Assembly: GCA_016219005.1 (NCBI GenBank) | Contig: JACRCN010000041.1 | Span: forward strand, 21,267 to 85,266 | Direction of reading: 5' to 3' | Source: Deltaproteobacteria bacterium | GTDB lineage: Bacteria; Desulfobacterota; Desulfobacteria; Desulfobacterales; SpSt-501 | Length of the DNA stretch: 64,000 nt | Part shown: in pieces, positions 1-7,983 of the stretch | Numbering within the stretch: the stretch's first letter is position 1 | Layout: the number at the start of each line of letters is the position of its first letter | The notes under the pieces: generated by a model | Database searches by the model: none | Seen by the model: the letters and a program-made list of their open reading frames with translations, nothing else | Told to the model about the DNA's origin: nothing | Made by a program: the position numbers and the translations under genes

Positions 1-931
1 AAATGCGGGCGGCAACCGCGAGGTCGTCAACCCTGCCGCCGGTACAGGTGCCGAGGAACGCCTGATGAACCGGTTTGCCGAGGTATTCGGCGATATCATG
101 CACGTTGTCAACGCTATGGGGCGCGGCCACCTGCGGATTAAGGCTCGTTATATCAAAGGTATGTTCCTGGGCATACAGGTAGCCTGGGTCGGTTGCCACG
201 ACGGCATACTTTTGCCTGGCTTTGCCTTGCAGGAAATCAAGAGTGACTTCATCAGGTTGAATGTAAGCCGTCTTGGCGCCCATTTCCGTCGTCATGTTGC
301 ATAGAACCATTCGCTCCGACACGCTCAGGCGCGCTAAGAGCGGGCCTGTGAACTCCACCGCTCGATACACGCCGTAATCGGCGCCAAGGGCCCCGATGAC
401 TTTAAGAATGACGTCTTTGGCATATACCCCTTGGCCCAATCTGCCTTCCAGATGGATGCGGATTACCTCGGGCACCCTAAACCATAATTGCCCGGTCATT
501 AGGACAATGGCCAGATCGGTGGCCCCCACGCCGGTGCTAAAAGCTCCAAAGGCTCCGTGAGTGGTAGTATGGGAGTCGGTGACCACCACCAACATGCCGG
601 GGCAGACCAAGCCTTTGTCCGCAAGGATTTGGTGACAAACACCTTCGTTAATATCCATCAACAACTCGATGCCTTGCGCTCTGCAGAATTCACGGAATTG
701 CTTTTGGTTGTCGGCCTGCATGATCGTTGATGCCGGCGCATAGTGGTCCAGAAACATCACGACCTTCTGGGGATCATGCACTTTCTTGCCGCCCATCTCG
801 TAGAACGAACGGAGCGTCTGAAGGTACAGATCATTTATGCCTGCAAGATCCACCTTACAGTTGATGATCTCACCGGTTCTCAGTTCATTTTTGCCGGCGG
901 CTCGTGCGATAATTTTTTCAACGGCGTGCAC
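1..931 (-). CDS. Aconitase/3-isopropylmalate dehydratase family large subunit (partial)
   Basis: The gene enters from the left edge, so its 3' end is missing. About 310 codons are visible, starting at a GTG (931-929) preceded by an AGGAG-type site. The N-terminus reads as VEKIIARAAGK followed by a VD.A..ND motif, typical of LeuC/homoaconitase proteins. Later motifs include the TDSHTTTHGAFGAF loop and, near the left edge, TCTGGR, which supplies the first cysteine ligand of the 4Fe-4S cluster. The two later cluster cysteines would lie outside the window. The family dehydrates and rehydrates 2- or 3-hydroxy di- and tricarboxylic acids. It is the third gene of a leftward operon behind tctB and tctA, which suggests that the imported acid is its substrate. 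Exact substrate (isopropylmalate, homoaconitate, methylcitrate-like) cannot be told from the sequence. Confidence 0.88.
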   Translation of the reverse strand, partial: MHAVEKIIARAAGKNELRTGEIINCKVDLAGINDLYLQTLRSFYEMGGKKVHDPQKVVMFLDHYAPASTIMQADNQKQFREFCRAQGIELLMDINEGVCHQILADKGLVCPGMLVVVTDSHTTTHGAFGAFSTGVGATDLAIVLMTGQLWFRVPEVIRIHLEGRLGQGVYAKDVILKVIGALGADYGVYRAVEFTGPLLARLSVSERMVLCNMTTEMGAKTAYIQPDEVTLDFLQGKARQKYAVVATDPGYLYAQEHTFDITSLNPQVAAPHSVDNVHDIAEYLGKPVHQAFLGTCTGGRVDDLAVAARI

Positions 932-1009
932 TGTTTTTGCTCCTGGTCGACAATTCCATTTTCGATTAACCCCTTGCAAGAAAGGGGAATTCGCAAGTCC
1001 TGAAAACCC

Positions 1010-2518
1010 TTAATCCGGTTCATCCATGGCCACTTCAGGCGCCTGCGAACGCATCTGCAGCCAGAACCCGCGTCCGATGGAGAGCAGACCGAGCCCCATG
1101 AAGACTGCTGCGATTGGCTTTGTGAAAAAGATAAGGGGTGATCCCTGCGACATGAGCAGCGCCTGCCCCAAAGATGTCTCCAGCATCTGCGCGAGGACGG
1201 TTGCGAGCACCATGGGAGCAACCGGCCATCCGAATTTGCGCATGAAATACCCGATCACCCCGAACAAGAGCATGACCCATACGTCGAACGCCTGGAACCG
1301 GATGCTGTATGTCCCCACAACCGAGCAGAAAACAATGATCGGCCCGAGGATATAGAAAGGGATCACGACAATTCTGGCCCACATTCCGACAAGTGGCAGG
1401 TTGAGGACCAGCAGCATGACATTTCCAATATACATGCTGGCGATTACCGCCCAGACAAAGTCAGGATTTGTTGCGAAGAGCATCGGTCCGGGCTGAAGTC
1501 CGTACATCATCAACCCCCCTAGGAGAACCGCCATCGAGGGTGCCGTGGGAAGTCCGAACGAGAAGAGTGGAATGAACCCGGCCGTGGATGTGGCGTTGTT
1601 GGCTCCTTCGGCCGCGGCGACCCCTTCGATTGCGCCTTTACCAAACCGCTCAGGATGCTTGGACACCCGTTTTTCGAGGTCATAGGCCACGAACGTGGTG
1701 ACCGAAGGAGCACACCCTGGGAGAAGTCCCAGGAAGAAACCGACCCCTGTACAGCGGACCATTGTCCACAGGCACTGCTTGATATCGGCCCAGGTCGGCA
1801 GCCAACTGCCTATATCAATACGACTGATAGTTGAAATTCTCTGCTCCACATTGATCATCACCTCGCTGATCGCAAAAAGCCCTACGATCACGCTGATGAA
1901 GTCTACTCCGGCCGTAAGAATTGCCGTCCCGAATGTAAGCCGTGCAGCTCCGGTCAGAGGATCTTGACCGATCAAAGACACCATGAGCCCGATGGCCATC
2001 GAAGCAATTCCTTTAAGAAGTGCCCGGCCGGAAAGACTGATGATCAGGCTCAGCCCCATGAACATCAGGGCGAAATACTCCGGGGGACCGAAAACCAGCG
2101 CAAAATCGGCCAGGAGTGGTGCAAAGAAGGTAAGGCCGACAAGGCTGAGCGTTCCTGCAATAAAGGAGGAGATGGCGGAAATGGATAGGGCCGGGCCGGC
2201 TTTCCCCTGTTTAGCCATCTCGTACCCATCCAAGGCCGTGCAAACAGAAGACGCCTCGCCGGGGATGTTCACGGCTATGGCGGTGGTCGATCCCCCATAC
2301 ATGGCGCCATAATAGATGGCAGCCATCATGATGATCGCCGAAGTCGGGGGCAGCACTGTGGTCAGGGGCAGCAGGATCGCAATACCCGAGGCGGGACCGA
2401 TGCCGGGCAACACTCCAACAAGAGTCCCGATGAGAGAACCCACCAGCGCCCAAAAGAGATTCTGGAAAGACAGGGCCGTCACGAACCCTTGAAAGAGGTA
2501 GTCCCAGGAAAAACCCAT
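1010..2518 (-). CDS. tctA: Tripartite tricarboxylate transporter, large permease TctA
   Basis: A 502-residue polytopic inner-membrane protein, the normal length for TctA. The N-terminal half has the family hallmarks GVLPGIGP, the run YYGAMYGGSTT (about residues 90-100) and IPGEASSV; a second glycine/proline-rich loop, LPGCAPSV, lies in the middle. It forms the 12-helix channel of a TTT importer that works with the small permease TctB and a periplasmic TctC protein, using an ion gradient. It follows tctB by 9 bp in the same leftward operon. No tctC lies beside this pair, so the binding protein must be elsewhere or shared with one of the other TTT sets in the window. Confidence 0.96.
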   Translation of the reverse strand: MGFSWDYLFQGFVTALSFQNLFWALVGSLIGTLVGVLPGIGPASGIAILLPLTTVLPPTSAIIMMAAIYYGAMYGGSTTAIAVNIPGEASSVCTALDGYEMAKQGKAGPALSISAISSFIAGTLSLVGLTFFAPLLADFALVFGPPEYFALMFMGLSLIISLSGRALLKGIASMAIGLMVSLIGQDPLTGAARLTFGTAILTAGVDFISVIVGLFAISEVMINVEQRISTISRIDIGSWLPTWADIKQCLWTMVRCTGVGFFLGLLPGCAPSVTTFVAYDLEKRVSKHPERFGKGAIEGVAAAEGANNATSTAGFIPLFSFGLPTAPSMAVLLGGLMMYGLQPGPMLFATNPDFVWAVIASMYIGNVMLLVLNLPLVGMWARIVVIPFYILGPIIVFCSVVGTYSIRFQAFDVWVMLLFGVIGYFMRKFGWPVAPMVLATVLAQMLETSLGQALLMSQGSPLIFFTKPIAAVFMGLGLLSIGRGFWLQMRSQAPEVAMDEPD

Positions 2519-2527
2519 TCTGTCCTC

Positions 2528-2995
2528 CTAACCCTTGAAAAAGAATCCCTCCGGGAATGAAAGCCCAAGTAGGCGGATGAACAAATAGTACGATGCTATT
2601 CCGCAGATCAGGCCGGTTAGCAGGGCCGTTAACCATTTCGCCCGATTCAGATACCAGATGGAAAATGTAATGTAGAGAAACGTAGCGAGGGGCAGCCCGA
2701 GCAGGTTCATGAAGGCGTTGTAAAATCCTATACTGGCCAGGCTGACGGTGATAATCTTGATTCCGACCCCATCGGGCCATTTGATTTCGGGATCAGGCCC
2801 GCGAAATCTCCATGCCTTTACCGCTATCCCGATTCCACAAAATAAAACCAAGAGACCGACAGCATAGGGAAGGGCTCGAGGGGACAGGCGATGCTCCATT
2901 GTCGTCGTTATTGTGGACGACGCCCACAGAGTCAGAAGACCGAGCATGGCGAGGAGAAACCCAGTGGCTATATCGGCCGATCTTAGTGTCTTCAC
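2528..2995 (-). CDS. tctB: Tripartite tricarboxylate transporter, small permease TctB
   Basis: A 155-residue protein with four hydrophobic segments and the usual TctB N-terminus (KTLRSADIATG, then a first helix). The open frame extends further upstream, but the GTG at 2995 sits five bases after a GGAGG and gives the family's normal length, so I use it. TctB is the small membrane subunit of a TTT importer. It is the first gene of the leftward operon tctB-tctA-aconitase-like and lies behind a sigma-54 type promoter at 3075-3090, divergent from the activator gene at 3199. Confidence 0.9.
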   Translation of the reverse strand: MKTLRSADIATGFLLAMLGLLTLWASSTITTTMEHRLSPRALPYAVGLLVLFCGIGIAVKAWRFRGPDPEIKWPDGVGIKIITVSLASIGFYNAFMNLLGLPLATFLYITFSIWYLNRAKWLTALLTGLICGIASYYLFIRLLGLSFPEGFFFKG

Positions 2996-3074
2996 AACCA
3001 CCTCCGAATGACTGAGTGGTAAGATAGTCGCGGAAAGAAACAGACTCGAAATCGTTGCAAATCTCTTAATCGAC

Positions 3075-3090
3075 AGCAAGGACAATGCCA
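3075..3090 (-). promoter_or_regulatory. Sigma-54 (-24/-12) promoter for the tctBA operon
   Basis: On the minus strand the sequence is TGGCATTGTCCTTGCT, with GG and GC separated by exactly ten bases, matching the YTGGCAY-N5-TTGCW consensus. It points at tctB, whose start is 80 bp downstream, and lies back to back with a gene for an enhancer-binding protein carrying GAFTGA. Position and match make this a strong prediction; no transcript was seen. Confidence 0.82.
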
Positions 3091-3127
3091 GCGGCAAAAT
3101 CCTTTAAAAACAGGCTATTCAGAAATT

Positions 3128-3147
3128 TTGTGGTTGCCTTGCCACAA
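3128..3147. promoter_or_regulatory. Candidate activator site: inverted repeat upstream of the sigma-54 promoter
   Basis: TTGTGG and CCACAA form six-base inverted arms around an eight-base spacer, centred about 50 bp upstream of the -24 element of the tctB promoter and about 60 bp upstream of the activator start. The position suits an upstream activating sequence or an autoregulatory operator for the PrpR-like protein. Assignment is by position only. Confidence 0.45.
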
Positions 3148-3165
3148 TAATTGTATAAAATGGTA

Positions 3166-3188
3166 TCATTTTGTTTCATTTTGTTTCA
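3166..3188. repeat. Ten-base tandem repeat before the PrpR-like gene
   Basis: The unit TCATTTTGTT occurs twice in tandem and is followed by a third TCA. The ten-base period would place equivalent bases on the same face of the helix. It ends directly against the Shine-Dalgarno of the activator gene. It may be a regulator contact site or low-complexity T-rich DNA; the sequence alone cannot decide. Confidence 0.4.
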
Positions 3189-3198
3189 GGAGATCGTC

Positions 3199-5079
3199 AT
3201 GCCGCTCATCGCTTTTCTCGCGCCGGATGAAGAAATGCTGACTGCTGCTAAAGCCACGCTCGCGGAAGCCCATTCTGACGTCCTCGTTGATAAGGGACTG
3301 CTGAGCGCAGGCGTGCGCAAGGCCCGGGAACTGGTCCGTGAAGGGGTGGAAATCGTCATCGCGCGCGGAGGAACAGCCGTTGCCATCAACAAGGCTCAAC
3401 TGGGACTGACCGTTGTAGAAGTACCGATCACCGGCTTTGAAATGATCCGCGCTTTAGGAGAGGCCATGCACTACGGCCGCCGCATTGCGGTCGTTGCCTT
3501 TCCATCCATGATCATGGGCATCGACTGCCTGGGTCCGATCCTAGATATTAATCTAACATACTACAGCATAGAGAGTGAATTCAAGGTCGAATCGCGCGTG
3601 CTACAGGCCATTCAGGAAGGAGCGGATGTCATCATCGGCGGCGTGATCACCGTAGAAGCCAGCAGCAAGCATCATCTCCCCTGCGTCCTGATCCGCAGCG
3701 GTGCTGAGGGAATTATCCAAGCGACCCTGGAGGCCAAGCGCATCGCCGAAGCAAGGCGCATCGAAAAAGTCAAAAGCACCTTGTTCCAGACAGTGCTGGA
3801 TTACGCTTATGAGGGCATCATCTCCACAGATCAGAACAACCGTGTCGTCATATTCAATCCGGTAGCTGAGAAGATCACCAAAGTCGATGGAAAACGCGCG
3901 ATAGGCCGGAACGTGCAGGATGCCTTTCCCCAACTGGAACTTGGGCGCCTTTTGCAGACCGGTAGAGACGAACTCGGTCAAATCATTGATGTAGGAAGCA
4001 CTCAAATACTGTGCAACAAGGTACCTATCCAAGTGCATGGTGCTCCCATCGGCGCCGTCGCGACCTTTCAAGACATTGGCAAGATCCAGCAATGGGAAGC
4101 GAACATCCGCAAGAAGATCTATGCGGAAGAACATACCGCTGTGTTCACGTTTGCGGACGTAATCGGATCCAGCCGCCAGATGAGGAACAGCGTGGCAATA
4201 GCCGAACAGTTTGCGGCGGCGGATGCTTCCGTCCTGATTTCGGGCGAAACCGGCACTGGAAAGGAGGTTTTCGCTCAAAGCATACACAACGCCAGCGGGC
4301 GGGGGCAAAAACCGTTCGTCGCGATCAACTGCGCCGCGCTTCCGGCCCAGATCCTGGAAAGCGAACTGTTTGGTTATGTCGGCGGCGCATTCACTGGCGC
4401 CGATAAGAAAGGGAAACCCGGGCTCCTGGAAATCGCGCACGGGGGCACTCTGTTCCTGGACGAGATCGCCGAAATGGACTACTCCCTCCAGAGCAAGCTG
4501 CTGCGGGTGATTCAGGAAAAGAAAGTCATGCGCCTTGGCAGCGACAGGATTCTGCCGGTCGACATCCGTATCATCGCCGCCACCAACAAGAATCTTAAAC
4601 AACTGGTTACCAGCAACCGGTTCAGAGCCGACCTTTACTATCGACTCAATGTGCTGCGTCTCCATCTCCCGCCGTTGCGGGAAAGATCGGAGGATGTTGA
4701 ACTGTGCGCTAAAACCTTTCTGGAAAGACACGCAACCCTTCTTTGTCGACGAATGCGACTCAGTAAGCCCGCCATTCAGGCCTTCATCCGACACTCTTGG
4801 CCAGGCAATGTCCGCGAGTTGCAGAACACCATCGAAAGGATCGTGGCCATCTGCAAACATGAAACTGTTCAGGCGGACATGGTCTTCCAGATGATGCGCG
4901 AAGATGAATTGAACGAGCCCTTAACAATCAACGCTGGTGTGCCCTGGACGGAGACGATCAGGCAGGCGCTTGTCACAGCACGCGGCCGCCATACAGAAGC
5001 TGCCAAAATACTCGGCATAAGCCGTTCGACGCTGTGGCGCAGGATGAAAAGCCTGGGGCTATATTCAACTCATCGATGA
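3199..5079 (+). CDS. PrpR-type sigma-54-dependent transcriptional activator
   Basis: A 626-residue enhancer-binding protein. Residues about 1-175 resemble the PrpR N-terminal ligand domain, about 195-300 a PAS domain, about 318-545 the AAA+ domain, and the last 40 residues a Fis-type helix-turn-helix. The AAA+ domain shows Walker A GETGTGKE (349-356), the sigma-54 contact loop GAFTGA (396-401) and Walker B LFLDEI (418-423), all intact. PrpR-type N-domains sense small organic acids or their CoA-pathway intermediates. The start at 3199 was chosen over an ATG-type start 48 bases upstream because AGGAG lies six bases before it. It is divergent from a tctBA operon with a -24/-12 promoter, which is its likely target. 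Confidence 0.94.
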   Translation: MPLIAFLAPDEEMLTAAKATLAEAHSDVLVDKGLLSAGVRKARELVREGVEIVIARGGTAVAINKAQLGLTVVEVPITGFEMIRALGEAMHYGRRIAVVAFPSMIMGIDCLGPILDINLTYYSIESEFKVESRVLQAIQEGADVIIGGVITVEASSKHHLPCVLIRSGAEGIIQATLEAKRIAEARRIEKVKSTLFQTVLDYAYEGIISTDQNNRVVIFNPVAEKITKVDGKRAIGRNVQDAFPQLELGRLLQTGRDELGQIIDVGSTQILCNKVPIQVHGAPIGAVATFQDIGKIQQWEANIRKKIYAEEHTAVFTFADVIGSSRQMRNSVAIAEQFAAADASVLISGETGTGKEVFAQSIHNASGRGQKPFVAINCAALPAQILESELFGYVGGAFTGADKKGKPGLLEIAHGGTLFLDEIAEMDYSLQSKLLRVIQEKKVMRLGSDRILPVDIRIIAATNKNLKQLVTSNRFRADLYYRLNVLRLHLPPLRERSEDVELCAKTFLERHATLLCRRMRLSKPAIQAFIRHSWPGNVRELQNTIERIVAICKHETVQADMVFQMMREDELNEPLTINAGVPWTETIRQALVTARGRHTEAAKILGISRSTLWRRMKSLGLYSTHR

Positions 5080-5192
5080 CTGATTCCTATTATTTTAGTC
5101 AAGCCCGAACATTTTCGATAGTTGAACCATATCCCAATGGACTTTTGTCAGGTTTGATCAGATCTCTAATTATCACCTCTGGTTTTTGATCT

Positions 5193-6389
5193 CTATCCGA
5201 GGGTCGGGTCGAGCGGTACCTCCACCTCTTGGCCTTTGCGTTCGGCCGAGACATAGGCGGCGTAGAGCGCGGCGACAGTGTCGCCGGCGAGCCGCATGCC
5301 CGATTTCGGCTGCCGATCCGCTGTGATGGCCTCCATGAAATCCTGGATCTCCTGGGGATAGCCGAAGGTGGAGTATTCGTCGGGCGCGGGGTTGGACCAG
5401 CCCTGCTTGGTACCGAGCTTTTCCATGAGATAGACGTCGTCCACCTGATCCTCCCGCGGGTTATACAACTCCATGGCATTGCTGGGGCTCAGGTTACAGC
5501 GGGCCCGGTGGTTGTTGGCAAAGATATCCAGCCAGTTGTGCACCCCTCCCATGACGATCTCCGAGGCGAAGATGTCGGCGACCATCCCGTCTTCGAAGGT
5601 GAGATGGATCTGGCAGTAGTCTTCGATGTCCGTGTAGTCGGTTCGCAGGAACCCCTTGCTCACGAAGGCCGGGGCACGGGTGATCTCGTGGGTGCGGGCG
5701 CTGACGGTGCAGGGCCGGATGGGCTTTCCGTAAAGCGTGGCGCCTTCAATCTGCTTGAGGTATAGAAGTGTGCTCAGGGGATGGCAGCTCTTGCCCACCA
5801 CCGAGCCGCCGCCGGAGAGTCTCCATACCCCGTAGGCCGGGGAGGGGCTGCCGGAATGCGACTGCCCTCCTATCGCCCAGAGGATCTGGCCCTTGCTTTT
5901 TGCGAGGATCTCGGCCTCTTTTTGGACAGCGGGAGCATAGATCCAGTTTTCGGCATAGCACAGCTTTCTGCGGCTTTTCAGGGCGGCGGCGATCACGCGT
6001 CGCGAACTGGAAAGCGCTTCGGCGAGCATGGTTTCCTTCGGGAAGCGGTTTCCGGCAAACCCGTCGTTACCGGGCGGCCCGTAATACCCGGTGAACGGCT
6101 TTTCGACGATCACGTGTTTTCCGGCTTCAAAGGCCGCAATGGAAACAGGTTCGTGGGCGTATCCCGGCGTGCAGTTGTCGACGACGTCCACTTCGGACAG
6201 CAGATCCGCCAGCGAATCAAAAGCCCGGATGCCGCGCCGGACGGCAAACTCCTCACGCCGCGATTTCTGCAGAGAGGTGACCCCCACCACCTCCACCGGG
6301 ATGCCGGTCACCCGCTGAAACGACGCGTAATGAAAGACGGCCGCGTTTCCGCATCCTGCAATTCCTACCCGAATCGGCTTCTGCATCAT
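5193..6389 (-). CDS. Gfo/Idh/MocA family NAD(P)-dependent oxidoreductase
   Basis: A 398-residue protein with the N-terminal Rossmann motif RVGIAGCGNAA and the EKPF motif (HVIVEKPF), in which the lysine is the conserved catalytic residue of this family. The C-terminal half is the usual open beta-sheet domain. Members oxidise or reduce sugars, inositols and related polyols. An insertion after EKPF (GYYGPPGNDG and following) is longer than usual. Two adjacent ATG codons follow GGGAGG; I use the first at 6389. It is divergent from the GntR-type gene at 6549, with a candidate operator between them, so co-regulation with the TTT operon to its right is plausible. Substrate unknown. Confidence 0.88.
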   Translation of the reverse strand: MMQKPIRVGIAGCGNAAVFHYASFQRVTGIPVEVVGVTSLQKSRREEFAVRRGIRAFDSLADLLSEVDVVDNCTPGYAHEPVSIAAFEAGKHVIVEKPFTGYYGPPGNDGFAGNRFPKETMLAEALSSSRRVIAAALKSRRKLCYAENWIYAPAVQKEAEILAKSKGQILWAIGGQSHSGSPSPAYGVWRLSGGGSVVGKSCHPLSTLLYLKQIEGATLYGKPIRPCTVSARTHEITRAPAFVSKGFLRTDYTDIEDYCQIHLTFEDGMVADIFASEIVMGGVHNWLDIFANNHRARCNLSPSNAMELYNPREDQVDDVYLMEKLGTKQGWSNPAPDEYSTFGYPQEIQDFMEAITADRQPKSGMRLAGDTVAALYAAYVSAERKGQEVEVPLDPTLG

Positions 6390-6460
6390 GACGTCCTCCC
6401 TGTCTTGGACACGCAAAATTTCTTGACAGCCGAAATTAGGTCTGATAGCTGATGGCCAAG

Positions 6461-6471
6461 TGGTCCGTCCA
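6461..6471. promoter_or_regulatory. Candidate GntR (FadR subfamily) operator
   Basis: TGGTCCGTCCA differs by one base from the TGGT-N3-ACCA type palindrome bound by many FCD-domain GntR regulators. It lies between the divergent oxidoreductase and GntR genes, about 78 bp upstream of the GntR start. A TTGACA at 6423-6428 could be a -35 element for the rightward transcript, although a good -10 is not obvious. Confidence 0.4.
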
Positions 6472-6548
6472 GTTCATCCGATCCTATTGCAATCCTGGTA
6501 AAAAGTAAACAAGCGAACCGGTTTTCGATCCGCAAAGGAGAATCCAGG

Positions 6549-7322
6549 ATGAAGTCTTCCAGCAAACCGCAGAATCTGTTTTCCACGGTCACACCCCGAA
6601 AAATACCGGATGTCGTCTACAAGCAGTTGGTCTCCCTGATCGCCAACGGCCGGTTGAAGCCAGGAGAAAGACTGCCCTCCGAGCGGGACATGGCCGCGGA
6701 CATGGGAGTCAGCCGGCAGTCCATCCGCGAGGCCATCAACAAAGCCCGCACCGTGGGCCTCATCGATGTCAGGCAGGGCGGCGGAACCATCGTGGTGTCA
6801 TCGGTCAAAGAACACCTGAAAACACCGCTTGCCATCATCCTGGAGGAGCAGGCTGAGAAAATTTTAGGGTTTCTCGACATCCGTAAACTGTTTGAAACCT
6901 GGTGTGCCGAGAAAGCCGCCGTTGCTGCCAAACCCGCCGACTTGCGCGCGATGCTGGATCTGCTGCAAAGAATGGAAAAGCTTCAGCCCGGGGAGGCCGC
7001 CTGGGAAAAAGCGGATTTGAGCTTCCACTCCGCCATTGCCGCGGCTTCGCACAATGTGATTGCGATTCATATCATGGAAGCGCTCAGAGCCAGTTTCAAC
7101 AGCTATTTCAAAGCCAAAAAATTCGCCTTGGGACCGGAACGCAAGGATTTGCTGCACCGGCAGCACCAAGGCATTTTCATGGCGATCAAACAGAAAAGCC
7201 AGCAGGCGGCTAAGACCCGGATGATGGAACACCTGGAATACGTGGAAGACGTGATTCGTCGAGACTTCTTGAAGCCCAGACGCAAACGCAGTCATCCTTC
7301 GGCTGCCGTTGCATCGAAATGA
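6549..7322 (+). CDS. GntR family transcriptional regulator with FCD ligand domain
   Basis: A 257-residue regulator. Residues about 15-85 form the winged helix-turn-helix, with the signature LKPGERLPSERDMAADMGVSR; the rest is an all-helical FCD domain with conserved histidines in the second half (SFHSAIAAASHN, HRQH) that normally hold a metal and a carboxylate ligand. This is typical of FadR-subfamily repressors responding to hydroxy acids and uronates. AAAGGAG lies eight bases before the ATG. It is 29 bp from the following tctB and so is probably cotranscribed with that TTT operon and controls it. Confidence 0.93.
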   Translation: MKSSSKPQNLFSTVTPRKIPDVVYKQLVSLIANGRLKPGERLPSERDMAADMGVSRQSIREAINKARTVGLIDVRQGGGTIVVSSVKEHLKTPLAIILEEQAEKILGFLDIRKLFETWCAEKAAVAAKPADLRAMLDLLQRMEKLQPGEAAWEKADLSFHSAIAAASHNVIAIHIMEALRASFNSYFKAKKFALGPERKDLLHRQHQGIFMAIKQKSQQAAKTRMMEHLEYVEDVIRRDFLKPRRKRSHPSAAVASK

Positions 7323-7351
7323 GCTGACCCTGCGTTCAAGGGTGACAGGCC

Positions 7352-7816
7352 GTGTATAGAAACGATGCCTTGGGCGGGGCCCTCATCTTTCTTTTTGGCG
7401 CTCTGACCGTTTATCTCTCCCTGAAGATGCCCCTCGGTACGTTCCGGGCGGCCGGCCCCGGCCTGTTTCCTTTGTGTCTGGGGATTCTCCTGTTGGTGCT
7501 TTCATCGATTTTCACACTCGCGACGGGGTTGCGTCTTCGCCAAGACGAAAGGCGGGAGGGAAAACCTGCGGAGGGCACAGGTTCGGTAAAACCGGTGCTC
7601 GGCTTCATGGCGGTTATCGCTTTTGCAGCCGGTTTCCTGGAACACCTGGGTTACGCGCCGACGGCATCCATAGTGGTCATGGCGCTTCTGCAAATCCTGG
7701 GCGGCTCCTACTGGCGCCGTAATCTGGTCATCTCGCTGGCGGCCGGCGCGGTTTCCCACTTTCTTTTCGTGCGGTGGCTGCAGATCCCGTTTCCACAGGG
7801 GGTGCTGGGCTTGTAG
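7352..7816 (+). CDS. tctB: Tripartite tricarboxylate transporter, small permease TctB
   Basis: A 154-residue, four-helix membrane protein beginning at GTG (YRNDALGGALIFLFG). The first helix is followed by the RAAGPGLFP motif that TctB proteins carry before the second helix. It is the small subunit of the TTT system encoded by the next two transporter genes. A 127-bp inverted-repeat element separates it from tctA, an unusual interruption of a normally tight gene pair. Confidence 0.9.
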   Translation: MYRNDALGGALIFLFGALTVYLSLKMPLGTFRAAGPGLFPLCLGILLLVLSSIFTLATGLRLRQDERREGKPAEGTGSVKPVLGFMAVIAFAAGFLEHLGYAPTASIVVMALLQILGGSYWRRNLVISLAAGAVSHFLFVRWLQIPFPQGVLGL

Positions 7817-7817
7817 G

Positions 7818-7944
7818 GGATGACTTCGTAGGAAGCCCAATTTCGGCGTTGCGCTTCACCCCGCAGTCGCTGCGGCGTACTGAGAGTACGCCTCGCTTCG
7901 CGAGATTCGCGCGCCTTGAACTTGGGCTTCCTATGAAGTCATCC
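7818..7944. repeat. 127-bp inverted-repeat element (REP/MITE-like) between tctB and tctA
   Basis: The ends are 23-base inverted arms (7818-7840 and 7922-7944) matching at 22 of 23 positions. The interior contains smaller hairpins: CCGCAG/CTGCGG, GCGTACT/AGTACGC and CTCGC/GCGAG. There is no coding frame and no transposase. A diverged stretch of the same family is at 41437-41464. The element begins one base after the tctB stop codon and ends 39 bp before tctA. As RNA it would form a long hairpin that could alter tctA expression. Confidence 0.8.
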
Positions 7945-7983
7945 GATCAGGCTTTTTGTTGCGGGATCATCATGGAGTAGCTC

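Noticed and set aside
3601..4860. Open frame of 419 codons on the minus strand
   Set aside because: Lies inside the PrpR-type activator, whose AAA+ motifs are unambiguous.
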